Positions 1 through 6,386 of a stretch of 11,566 nucleotides of DNA are shown one piece after another. The first letter of the stretch is position 1. Each line of letters opens with the position of its first letter. Made by a program: the position numbers and the translations under genes. This DNA is from Clostridia bacterium (GTDB lineage: Bacteria; Bacillota; DSM-521; Neomoorellales; Neomoorellaceae): the NCBI GenBank assembly GCA_030445875.1, contig JASUSX010000039.1:1-11566 (forward strand), in the 5' to 3' direction. The notes under the pieces were generated by a model that worked only from the letters and a program-made list of their open reading frames with translations, was not told the origin of the DNA and ran no database searches.

Positions 1-1050
1 CGTGCGGCCCTGGCCGCCCGGGAGGCCAGGGTCGGGGTTAAGAGCCCCGTGGCGTATATAAGCATCCCGGCGGCAGCTATCCCGCTGGCGCAGGCAGGCC
101 AGCAACTGCGAGCCAGGGAAGGGGACGTAAATATTGTCATCAGCTTAAAATATGACGCCGGCCAGGCAGTCCTGGACCGGGTTGGTCAGAGGAAAGATCT
201 GAGGCCCCTGGGCGGTGTCATTACCACCGGCCTGGCCGTCCAGGCCGGGCCGCGGGCGGTGGCGGTGAACTTGCCGGGGGAAGGGAAAGCCTCCCTGGAG
301 ATCCCCCTGGCGGAGGACAGCCTGCAAAGGGCAGGCGATCCGCGTAAGATTAACGCCTACTGCTCTGACCCGGCCGGGGAGGAGTGGGTCTATACCCGGA
401 CGAAGGTGGATCTGGCCAACAGGCGGGCCATTTTACCTGAAGGCGGGGTCAACACCAGTTTCACCTTAATGGCTTACACCCCGGTTTTTGAGGACCTGCG
501 GGGTCACTGGGCGCAGGGGGATATAGAATATATGGCGGCTAAATATCTGGCCCAGGGCACGGCAGCGGCTACGTTTAACCCCGACGGGGAAATTACCCGG
601 GCTGAGTTTACTACCATGCTGGCCAGGGCCTTGAATATAAAGGACTACCCCGGCGGGGAAGGCGGTTTCAGCGACGTTCCCCCCGGGGCCTGGTATGGGG
701 GCAGTATGACAGCAGCCTTTCGAGCCGGCCTGGTGGAGGGGGTAGGAGCAGGGCGGTTTGCGCCTGCGGCCCCGGTCACCCGGGAGGAAATGGCGGCCCT
801 GTTGGTACGGGCCCTGGAAAGATTGGGTTACGAGGTACACCTGGATCAAGGCGAAGCGGTGGCTATTGTCGGCCGGTACGCGGACCAGGGCCAGATCCAC
901 GCCTGGGCCAGGGAGGACATGGCCAAAGCCATCAAAGCCGGCCTCCTGGAAGGTACGGGTGCCGGGACCATCCAGCCGGGGGCCGGGGCTAACCGCGCCC
1001 AGGGCACGGTGGCCATCAAGCGTTTGCTGGAAAAGGTGGAATTAATTTAG
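1..1050 (+). CDS. SLH-domain cell-surface protein, C-terminal part (5' truncated)
   Basis: The reading frame is open to the left edge of the window, so the true start lies upstream; the GTG at 49 has no convincing ribosome binding site and is internal. The visible 349 residues have two parts. The first 160 or so resemble the beta-rich segment that precedes SLH repeats in many clostridial S-layer-type proteins, with a sentence-like stretch 'DPRKINAYCSDPAGEEWVY'. Three SLH domains follow: one starting near base 487 (FEDLRGHWAQ), one near 667 (FSDVPPGAWY) and one near 877 (YADQGQIHAW). The ITRAEF and VTREEM signatures are present in the first two; the third is weaker, with ANRAQG. SLH triplets anchor exported proteins to pyruvylated secondary cell-wall polymers, so this protein is expected on the cell surface with its SLH domains at the C-terminal end. 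The function of the missing N-terminal part cannot be told. The gene ends in TAG just before the riboswitch promoter. Confidence 0.9.
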   Translation, partial: RAALAAREARVGVKSPVAYISIPAAAIPLAQAGQQLRAREGDVNIVISLKYDAGQAVLDRVGQRKDLRPLGGVITTGLAVQAGPRAVAVNLPGEGKASLEIPLAEDSLQRAGDPRKINAYCSDPAGEEWVYTRTKVDLANRRAILPEGGVNTSFTLMAYTPVFEDLRGHWAQGDIEYMAAKYLAQGTAAATFNPDGEITRAEFTTMLARALNIKDYPGGEGGFSDVPPGAWYGGSMTAAFRAGLVEGVGAGRFAPAAPVTREEMAALLVRALERLGYEVHLDQGEAVAIVGRYADQGQIHAWAREDMAKAIKAGLLEGTGAGTIQPGAGANRAQGTVAIKRLLEKVELI

Positions 1051-1079
1051 GGAAAATATTCCCCCTTCAGGCTGTAGTG

Positions 1080-1088
1080 TGCTATAAT
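1080..1088 (+). promoter_or_regulatory. Extended -10 promoter for the TPP riboswitch operon
   Basis: The sequence TGC-TATAAT gives a perfect -10 hexamer at 1083-1088 with the TGn extension. No good -35 box is seen at the proper distance (the region near 1060 is C-rich), which is acceptable for an extended -10 promoter. Transcription would begin near 1095, about ten bases before the riboswitch aptamer. Confidence 0.7.
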
Positions 1089-1103
1089 AAAAGCAATGAA
1101 ATA

Positions 1104-1197
1104 GATTGCCGGGGAGCCCGGGGTAGGGCTGAGAAAGGGCCGGTGGAGGCCCTGACCCGTTGAACCTGATCAGGGTAATGCCTGCGCAGGGAGAGTC
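1104..1197 (+). ncRNA. TPP riboswitch aptamer (THI element)
   Basis: The conserved core of the THI box is present: CTGAGA at 1129-1134 in the pyrimidine-binding arm, then TGAACCTGATCAGGGTAATG and the closing GCGCAGGGAG in the pyrophosphate-binding arm. An optional extra stem (AGGGCC/GGCCCT) sits between them at 1136-1152. P1 can be closed by GATT at 1104-1107 with AGTC at 1194-1197. The aptamer binds thiamine pyrophosphate. Followed at once by a terminator, it should switch the downstream gene off when TPP is plentiful. Confidence 0.95.
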
Positions 1198-1209
1198 CAG
1201 CTTGGCGTA

Positions 1210-1242
1210 AAACCACTCCTACCCGGGAGTGGTTTAATTTTT
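1210..1242 (+). terminator. Riboswitch-controlled intrinsic terminator
   Basis: A perfect 10-bp stem (AAACCACTCC at 1210-1219 with GGAGTGGTTT at 1226-1235) closes a six-base loop and is followed by AATTTTT. It lies 12 bases after the aptamer and directly before the ribosome binding site of the first gene. It is therefore the expression platform of a transcription-terminating OFF switch. The loop TACCCGGG could pair imperfectly with CCCGGGGTA in the 5' side of the aptamer, a possible antiterminator; this is inference. Confidence 0.88.
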
Positions 1243-1259
1243 GGAGGGAGGGCCTTATT

Positions 1260-2873
1260 ATGGCAGATTTCATGATCGGTAAGGTAAACGACGATTTCTT
1301 TCGCCGGGCTATCCTGCCCTGCACAGGGGCGGGAGACCCCCGGGTGGTAGTCGGCCCCCGCATGGGGGTGGATGCGGCAGTACTTAAAATGGGTGAGGAA
1401 TACCTGGCCGTGGCCGAAGACCCCATCTTTCCGGGGCCGACGACCTCGCCGGACGATTTCGGCTGGATTACCGTCCATATCGGTGCCAGCGACGTCGCCG
1501 TCATGGGGATCAAGCCCCGCTTTATGACCTACTCCCTGCTCCTGCCGCCCGGGACGCCGGAGGATTATATCGCCGCCCTGGTGCAGAGCATCAGCACCTA
1601 CGCCCGCGAGCTGGGGATCACCATCGTCGGCGGCCATACCGGCTTCTACAGCGCCGTGGTGGTGCCGACTATCGGCGGCATTACCGTCTGGGGTACGGGC
1701 CGGGAGGTCATCACCCCGGCCGGGGCCAGGGTCGGCGACGCCGTGGTCATTACCAAAGGTGCGGCCATCGAAGCCACCGCCCTGGTGGCCTGCGAGCTGG
1801 GGGAGAAGCTGCTGGCTGCCGGTATAGCGCCGGAACTGGTCGAGCGGGGCAAGCGGCGCCTGCGGGAGATGTCGGTGGTGGCCGACGCGGCTATAGCCAC
1901 CGGAGTGGGCGGCGTCCACGCCATGCACGACGCCACCGAAGGCGGCCTGGCCCGTGGCCTCTGGGAGGTGGCTGAAGCCTCGGGCGTGGGCTTGCGGGTG
2001 GAGCGCTCCCTGGTGCCGGTACCGGAGGACGTCCGCGCCGCCTGCGGCTTCTGCGGCCTTAACCCCTACGAGGTTATCAGCGAGGGGACCCTGGTGCTGG
2101 CCTGCGCCCCGGAAAAAGTGGATGCCTTGCTGGCCGCTTTCCAGGATGCCGGCCTGGAGGCGGCGGTCATTGGCCGGGTGGTGCCGGCCGCCGAAGGCTG
2201 CACCTGGGTGGAGGAAGACGGCCGGGTAGAACAGCTCCTGCCGCCGCCGGTGGACCATTTCTGGGAAGTATTCTTTAACGCCCTGGCCCTGAAAAACGAC
2301 ACCCGCCCGGATGAGGAAAGGGCTTTGTGCCAGGAATTAGGCCAGGCCGTCAAGAAGCTCCAGCAGGCCCGTGTCGCCCACCTGATCCCGGAGATCGGTG
2401 CCAACCTGGCTTATTGCCTCCCTGCAGCACGGGAACTCAAGGATATCGCCGCCATACCCGGCCGCCTGCACTATTTTAAGGGGCAGGTAGTTGCCCTGGG
2501 CGAGCCGGAGATGGGCTGTTCCCATTATATGGGTGGCACCCTGCTGGCCGTGCGGGAGTTTTTCCCTGCCGCCCGCTGCGTGATCAACCTGCGTAATAAC
2601 CCGGCCGTCCGCCAGGCCTGCACCGACCTGGGCTGGAGGGTGGCCAATATGCCTGCACCGCCGCATTACCGCCAGGCGGACCCCGATTTTTACCGCGACC
2701 TGCGCGCCGTCCTGGTCGGTTGCCGGGAGATGCCGGATGTGATTGAGATACCGGACCGCATCAACCTGGAACGCCTGGTCCTGGTCCTGGGGCAGGGCCT
2801 GGAGGAAATTATCGCCAAAGTGACAGCCCTGGCGGCCAGGGTGAGCAGGATTATGGGACCGGACCGCGAATAG
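1260..2873 (+). CDS. AIR synthase-related (ThiL/HypE-like) domain fused to ThiN thiamine-phosphate synthase domain
   Basis: This 537-residue protein has two modules. Residues 1-335 or so are an AIRS-type ATP-binding fold. It shows GVDAAV (D38), GASDVAVMG (D78), VGGHT (124-127), HDATEGGLARG (223 onward) and GLNPYEVISEG, the layout shared by ThiL, HypE and SelD. Residues about 360-525 look like ThiN: LIPEIGANLAY near 375, IPGR ending at R402, GEPEMGCSHYMGG with H422, and INLRNNP. ThiN joins hydroxymethylpyrimidine pyrophosphate and thiazole phosphate to thiamine phosphate; ThiL phosphorylates that to TPP. The TPP riboswitch just upstream supports a thiamine role. Two cautions: the GDD motif of true ThiL reads GVD here, and GGDT reads GGHT as in SelD and HypE-like proteins, so kinase activity is not assured. 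There is no HypE C-terminal cysteine tail. The start is ATG with GGAGGGAGG eight bases upstream. ThiN is best known fused to ThiD; I have not met this fusion as an experimentally studied protein. Confidence 0.82.
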   Translation: MADFMIGKVNDDFFRRAILPCTGAGDPRVVVGPRMGVDAAVLKMGEEYLAVAEDPIFPGPTTSPDDFGWITVHIGASDVAVMGIKPRFMTYSLLLPPGTPEDYIAALVQSISTYARELGITIVGGHTGFYSAVVVPTIGGITVWGTGREVITPAGARVGDAVVITKGAAIEATALVACELGEKLLAAGIAPELVERGKRRLREMSVVADAAIATGVGGVHAMHDATEGGLARGLWEVAEASGVGLRVERSLVPVPEDVRAACGFCGLNPYEVISEGTLVLACAPEKVDALLAAFQDAGLEAAVIGRVVPAAEGCTWVEEDGRVEQLLPPPVDHFWEVFFNALALKNDTRPDEERALCQELGQAVKKLQQARVAHLIPEIGANLAYCLPAARELKDIAAIPGRLHYFKGQVVALGEPEMGCSHYMGGTLLAVREFFPAARCVINLRNNPAVRQACTDLGWRVANMPAPPHYRQADPDFYRDLRAVLVGCREMPDVIEIPDRINLERLVLVLGQGLEEIIAKVTALAARVSRIMGPDRE

Positions 2874-2930
2874 AATAAAGGCGTTGACGGGAAAATGAGG
2901 GCAGCGGTGGGCAGAAAGGAGAAGCAACCG

Positions 2931-3713
2931 GTGCGGATAGCGATTATCGGCGGGTCGGGGGTTTACGATCCGGGTATTTTAAGCCATATCCACGAGGAAA
3001 GGGTGGAAACGCCTTACGGCGCGGCCACCGTCAAGGCCGGCACCTACCAGGGGGAGGAGATTGGCTTCATGCCCCGGCACGGGGAAAAGCATACTGTGCC
3101 ACCCCATAAAGTAAACTACCGGGCCAACATCTGGGCCCTGAAGAAACTGGGGGTGGAACGGGTCCTGGCCACGGCGGCCGTCGGTTCCACTAACCCCGCC
3201 TTCCGGCCGGGGGATTTTGTCCTGGTGGACGACTTCCTGGACTTTACCAAAACCAGGGTCTATACCTTTTTTGAAGGGGGCGAAATGGGGGTGGTCCACA
3301 CGGATTTTACCACCCCCTACTGCCCCGAACTCCGCCGGGTGCTGGTAGCGACGGCCGCCCGCCTGGGGATCAAAGCCCATGACGGCGGCGTCTATGCCTG
3401 CACCGAGGGTCCGCGCTTTGAGACCCCGGCGGAGATCCGCATGATCAGGCAGCTCGGCGGCGACCTGGTGGGCATGACCAACGTGCCGGAGGTCATCCTC
3501 TCCCACGAGGCTGGCCTCTGCTATGGCCTTATTGCCATGGTCACCAACATGGCGGCCGGCATTTCATCCACTCCTTTAAGCCACGAGGAAGTGATGGCCA
3601 TTATGGACCAGAACGGGAAAAACCTGCGCGACCTCATCATGCAGGCCATCCCCGGCATCCCCCGGGAAAGGAGCTGCCGCTGCCACTATACGGCAGGGAA
3701 GATAGAGGTATAA
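2931..3713 (+). CDS. mtnP: S-methyl-5'-thioadenosine/methylthioinosine phosphorylase (MTAP family)
   Basis: This 260-residue, cytosolic, trimeric-type purine nucleoside phosphorylase family member cleaves a 5'-modified purine nucleoside with phosphate to free base and 5-methylthioribose-1-phosphate. Visible motifs are IAIIGGSG at 3-10, MPRHGEKH with R49-H50 (phosphate site), TAAVGS at 81-86, CTEGPRFET, and MTNVPEV at 182-188. I chose the GTG at 2931 because AGAAAGGAG lies nine bases before it and the protein then starts at the usual VRIAIIGGSG. An in-frame ATG at 2895 would add 12 unconserved residues. At the base-recognition site the sequence is VTNMAAG (N206). MTAP enzymes have Asp here (ATDYD in human MTAP), while 6-oxopurine enzymes have Asn. 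The substrate may therefore be methylthioinosine, after deamination, rather than MTA. It lies 57 bases after the ThiN fusion gene and shares a pathway with mtnA downstream. Confidence 0.88.
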   Translation: MRIAIIGGSGVYDPGILSHIHEERVETPYGAATVKAGTYQGEEIGFMPRHGEKHTVPPHKVNYRANIWALKKLGVERVLATAAVGSTNPAFRPGDFVLVDDFLDFTKTRVYTFFEGGEMGVVHTDFTTPYCPELRRVLVATAARLGIKAHDGGVYACTEGPRFETPAEIRMIRQLGGDLVGMTNVPEVILSHEAGLCYGLIAMVTNMAAGISSTPLSHEEVMAIMDQNGKNLRDLIMQAIPGIPRERSCRCHYTAGKIEV

Positions 3714-3722
3714 GGGTTAGCG

Positions 3723-3764
3723 CCAGGGAAACCTGGTCAAAGGAGTGGTGAGGCAGGTTCCTGG
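3723..3764 (+). other. Inverted repeats in the phosphorylase-ahcY gap
   Basis: CCAGG-GAAA-CCTGG at 3723-3736 is a compact hairpin with a GNRA-like tetraloop. The element CAGGTTCCTGG at 3754-3764 can pair instead with the same 5' arm, giving a longer alternative structure. No T-run follows, so it is not an intrinsic terminator. It could be an RNA processing or stability element, or chance; it does not match a SAM or SAH riboswitch that I recognise. Confidence 0.3.
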
Positions 3765-3799
3765 AGTGTACCGTGAAACACTTTTTGGGAGGGATAAAA

Positions 3800-5053
3800 A
3801 TGCCCGCATCCATTATCCGCGACCCGGGCCTGGCGGAGGCCGGCCGGTTAAAAATTGATTGGGTCCGGGAACGTATGCCTATCTTAAACGAAATCCGCTG
3901 CGACTTCGAAGCGCGACGCCCCTTTGCCGGCCGGCGGGTAGCCATCTGCCTGCACCTGGAAGCCAAGACGGCCTACCTAGCCCTGGTCCTCCAGGCCGCC
4001 GGGGCGGAGGTGGCCATCTGCGGTTCCAACCCCCTGTCCACCCAGGACGACGTCTGCGCCGGACTGGCCGGCCTGGGGGTCACCGTTTACGCCCGCCACG
4101 GCTGTACGGATGAGGAATATGACGCTTTCCTGCACAGGGTCCTGGATACCCGGCCCCAACTCGTTATCGACGACGGCGGCGACCTGGTCCACCTGCTCCA
4201 TACCGGCCGGCGTGAGCTCCTGCCGGGTATAATCGGCGGTGCCGAGGAAACGACCACCGGTATCCTGCGCCTCAAAGCCATGGAAGCTGAAGGGGTGCTG
4301 GCCTTCCCCATGGTCGCCGTCAACAACGGCGACTGCAAGCACCTCTTTGACAACCGCTACGGCACCGGCCAGTCCACCTGGGACGGGATTATGCGCAACA
4401 CCAACCTGACGGTCTGCGGCAAGACGGTGGTGGTGGCGGGTTACGGCTGGTGCGGTAAAGGTGTGGCCATGCGGGCCAGGGGCCTGGGTGCCCGGGTGAT
4501 AGTCACCGAGGTCGACCCCATCAAGGCCAACGAAGCCCTCATGGACGGCTTCCAGGTCCTGCCCATGGGGGAAGCGGCCAGGGTGGGCGAATTTTTTGTC
4601 ACCGTTAGCGGCTGCAAAGACGTCATCCGGGGCGAACACTACGCCGTCATGAAAGACGGGGCTGTACTCGCCAACGCCGGCCACTTTGACGTGGAAATCA
4701 GCAAACCGGACCTCTTGACCATGGCCCGCAGCCACCGGCTGGCGCGGCAGAATATCGAGGAGTTTGTCCTGGAGGACGGGCGGCGTATCTACCTCCTGGC
4801 CGAAGGGCGCCTGGTCAACATTGCCGCCGCCGACGGCCACCCGGCGGAGATCATGGACCTCACCTTTGCCCTCCAGGCCCTCTCCCTGGACTACCTGAAT
4901 AACAACGCCGGCCGGCTGCCCGCCCGGGTCCTACCTGTGACGCCGGAAATTGACCGCCAGGTGGCCTCCCTGCGCCTGAAGTCTTTGGGGGTGGAGATCG
5001 ACACCTTGACCCCCGAACAGGAAAACTACCTGGCCAGCTGGCGGCATGGGTAA
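3800..5053 (+). CDS. ahcY: Adenosylhomocysteinase (S-adenosylhomocysteine hydrolase), short thermophile-type
   Basis: This cytosolic NAD-dependent enzyme splits S-adenosylhomocysteine to homocysteine and adenosine, removing the product that inhibits methyltransferases. The 417 residues contain the family landmarks: HLEAKT (H52), NPLSTQDD, DDGGDL (D124-D125), EETTTG (149-154), K180 and D184 in CKHLFDNRYG, the NAD-binding GYGWCGKG (214-221) and NAGHFD (292-297). The length and the LTPEQENYL ending match the short form found in archaea and thermophilic bacteria, not the longer form ending in a KPDHYRY-like tail. I chose the ATG at 3800 because GGGAGGG lies six bases before it; the in-frame GTG at 3773 adds nine residues and has no such site. 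The H-x-T of many family members is H-x-E here, which I believe is usual for the thermophile branch. In some methanogens a relative acts on S-inosylhomocysteine; with the Asn-type phosphorylase next door that alternative deserves a check. Confidence 0.93.
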   Translation: MPASIIRDPGLAEAGRLKIDWVRERMPILNEIRCDFEARRPFAGRRVAICLHLEAKTAYLALVLQAAGAEVAICGSNPLSTQDDVCAGLAGLGVTVYARHGCTDEEYDAFLHRVLDTRPQLVIDDGGDLVHLLHTGRRELLPGIIGGAEETTTGILRLKAMEAEGVLAFPMVAVNNGDCKHLFDNRYGTGQSTWDGIMRNTNLTVCGKTVVVAGYGWCGKGVAMRARGLGARVIVTEVDPIKANEALMDGFQVLPMGEAARVGEFFVTVSGCKDVIRGEHYAVMKDGAVLANAGHFDVEISKPDLLTMARSHRLARQNIEEFVLEDGRRIYLLAEGRLVNIAAADGHPAEIMDLTFALQALSLDYLNNNAGRLPARVLPVTPEIDRQVASLRLKSLGVEIDTLTPEQENYLASWRHG

Positions 5054-5081
5054 GGTACCGGCGCCACGGTACCGGCGCCGG
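5054..5081 (+). repeat. Tandem 12-bp palindromic repeat between ahcY and mtnA
   Basis: GGTACCGGCGCC occurs at 5054-5065 and again at 5068-5079, separated by AC; each unit is two adjacent 6-bp palindromes. Two mutually exclusive hairpins are possible: GGTACCG (5054-5060) with CGGTACC (5067-5073), or CCGGCGCC (5058-5065) with GGCGCCGG (5074-5081). No T-run follows, so this is not a standard terminator. It starts on the base after the ahcY stop codon and may protect or process the mRNA between the two genes. Confidence 0.75.
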
Positions 5082-5118
5082 CAAGGTTTATGAGCAGGCT
5101 CCCGGAGGTGCGTAATAG

Positions 5119-6165
5119 TTGCAAGAGCCCATTGCTCCCATCACCTGGCATAACGGGCAGGTAGAAATGATTGACCAGACCCGCCTGCCCGGGGAGCTGG
5201 TGTTCATCCGGCCCCGGACGGTTGCGGAGATGTGGAGCGCCATAAAGAAGCTTCAGGTCCGGGGGGCGCCGGCTATTGGCATAGCTGCCGCCCTGGGCCT
5301 GTACCTGGCCATCAAGGATTCCCGGGCCCGGGACCGGGCCGGGTTTGAGGTTGAACTGCAGCAAGCAGCCGGCTACCTGGCCTCGGCCCGCCCCACGGCG
5401 GTAAACCTTACCTGGGCCTTGAAGCGGGTACAGCAGGCGGTTGCAGCCGCCCCGGCCAGCGATATCGCTTCCTTAAAAGAAGTGGTGCTGAAGGAGGCCC
5501 TGGCCATCCGCGCCGAGGATGAGGCCATGTGCCGGGCCATCGGGGAGAACGGCGCCACCCTTCTCCAGGATGCCGCAGCTATCCTCACTCACTGCAACGC
5601 CGGTACCCTGGCCACCGCCCGTTATGGTACGGCCCTGGCACCCGTCTATTACTTGGCTTCCCGGGGGAAGGTGCTGAAGGTCTTTGCCGATGAGACCCGA
5701 CCCCTCCTGCAGGGTGCCCGCCTTACGGCCTGGGAACTGCACCAGGCAGGCATCCCGGTGACCCTGATCACCGACAGTATGGCCGCCAGTGTCATGGCCC
5801 GGGGCTGGGTGCAGGCGGTCGTCGTCGGTGCCGACCGCATTGCCGCCAACGGTGATGTGGCTAATAAAATTGGTACCTACGGCGTGGCCATCCTGGCTAA
5901 AGAACACGGCCTCCCCTTTTACGTGGCAGCCCCGGCTTCTACCTTTGATTTAAGCCTAGCCAGCGGCGCAGGGATCCCCATTGAAGAGCGCGACGCGGCC
6001 GAGGTGACCCACTTTGGCCTGCGGCCCACGGCCCCGGAAGGAATCCCTGTCTTTAACCCCGCCTTTGATGTTACCCCCCACCGTTATGTTACGGCAATCA
6101 TTACCGAAAAGGGCATTATCCACCCGCCCTATAGCGAGAACATCGCCCGGGTGCTGGGGGCGTAG
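5119..6165 (+). CDS. mtnA: S-methyl-5-thioribose-1-phosphate isomerase
   Basis: MtnA converts the aldose 5-methylthioribose-1-phosphate to 5-methylthioribulose-1-phosphate in the methionine salvage pathway, directly after the phosphorylase step encoded upstream. The 348 residues include QVRGAPAIGIAAALG (early substrate-binding region), RPTAVNLTWAL, THCNAGTLAT with the catalytic Cys at 159, FADETRPLLQGARLTAWEL, and GADRIAANGDVANKIGTYG with the catalytic Asp at 239. These correspond to C160 and D240 of the Bacillus enzyme and separate MtnA from its non-catalytic relatives, the eIF2B subunits. The start is TTG, supported by GGAGGTG eight bases upstream and by the lack of a better codon nearby. 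It is the last recognisable enzyme of the operon. The later salvage enzymes (mtnB, mtnC, mtnD and so on) are not in this window. In anaerobes the product may instead pass to an aldolase, and the same enzyme can isomerise 5-deoxyribose-1-phosphate. Confidence 0.95.
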   Translation: MQEPIAPITWHNGQVEMIDQTRLPGELVFIRPRTVAEMWSAIKKLQVRGAPAIGIAAALGLYLAIKDSRARDRAGFEVELQQAAGYLASARPTAVNLTWALKRVQQAVAAAPASDIASLKEVVLKEALAIRAEDEAMCRAIGENGATLLQDAAAILTHCNAGTLATARYGTALAPVYYLASRGKVLKVFADETRPLLQGARLTAWELHQAGIPVTLITDSMAASVMARGWVQAVVVGADRIAANGDVANKIGTYGVAILAKEHGLPFYVAAPASTFDLSLASGAGIPIEERDAAEVTHFGLRPTAPEGIPVFNPAFDVTPHRYVTAIITEKGIIHPPYSENIARVLGA

Positions 6166-6205
6166 GGGGCCAGGGGCGCGGGGGGCCGGCCCTAAAAATT
6201 TAACC

Positions 6206-6225
6206 GGCGGGAACTTTTTCCCGCC
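6206..6225. terminator. Hairpin after mtnA, weak terminator candidate
   Basis: GGCGGGAA-CTTT-TTCCCGCC forms an 8-bp perfect stem 40 bases after the mtnA stop. On the plus strand no T-run follows it; on the minus strand a TTTTT lies seven bases beyond. It may reduce read-through or stabilise the mtnA mRNA 3' end, but it is not a canonical terminator in either direction. Confidence 0.4.
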
Positions 6226-6290
6226 CGGCAACGTCTAGATCTATAAAGGCAGCGCATACGATGATCATAGACTGGCCGGGAGGGGAAAGG

Positions 6291-6380
6291 ATGACACGGG
6301 GAACTGCCATTATTATGACCCTGGCTGTATTTGGGGTACTGGTTTTTCTGTCCTTAGCCGGGAGATATATTATACCGTAA
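6291..6380 (+). CDS. 29-residue single-membrane-segment peptide
   Basis: The ATG at 6291 is preceded by a strong purine-rich ribosome binding site (GGGAGGGG at 6278-6285), and the frame runs to TAA at 6378-6380. The product starts MTRGTAIIMT and has a continuous hydrophobic stretch from about residue 6 to residue 23 (AIIMTLAVFGVLVFLSLA), then GRYIIP. This looks like a tiny membrane protein with a short N-terminal Met-Thr-Arg head and a single helix. I do not recognise a family. It lies 125 bases after mtnA and just before a strong hairpin, so it could be the tail of that operon or have its own weak promoter (TATAAA at 6242-6247). Real expression rests on the ribosome binding site and the membrane-like composition only. 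Confidence 0.5.
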   Translation: MTRGTAIIMTLAVFGVLVFLSLAGRYIIP

Positions 6381-6386
6381 ACAGTA

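Noticed and set aside
1170..2258. Minus-strand open frame of 362 codons opposite the ThiN fusion gene
   Set aside because: It is antisense to a gene with clear family motifs and crosses the riboswitch. Its composition is the His/Gly/Arg-rich pattern typical of shadow frames in GC-rich DNA, with no recognisable domain.
1260..2300. HypE hydrogenase maturation factor as the identity of the first operon gene
   Set aside because: The fold is related, but the C-terminal thiocyanate-carrier cysteine motif is absent, a ThiN-like domain follows instead, and a TPP riboswitch controls the gene.
3714..3799. Possible SAM or SAH riboswitch before ahcY
   Set aside because: The gap is only 86 bases, contains simple short inverted repeats, and lacks the conserved cores of either riboswitch class that I know.
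3977..4840. Minus-strand open frame of 287 codons opposite ahcY
   Set aside because: Shadow of a well-conserved gene; no ribosome binding site or family motif, and the GC bias fits the ahcY frame.
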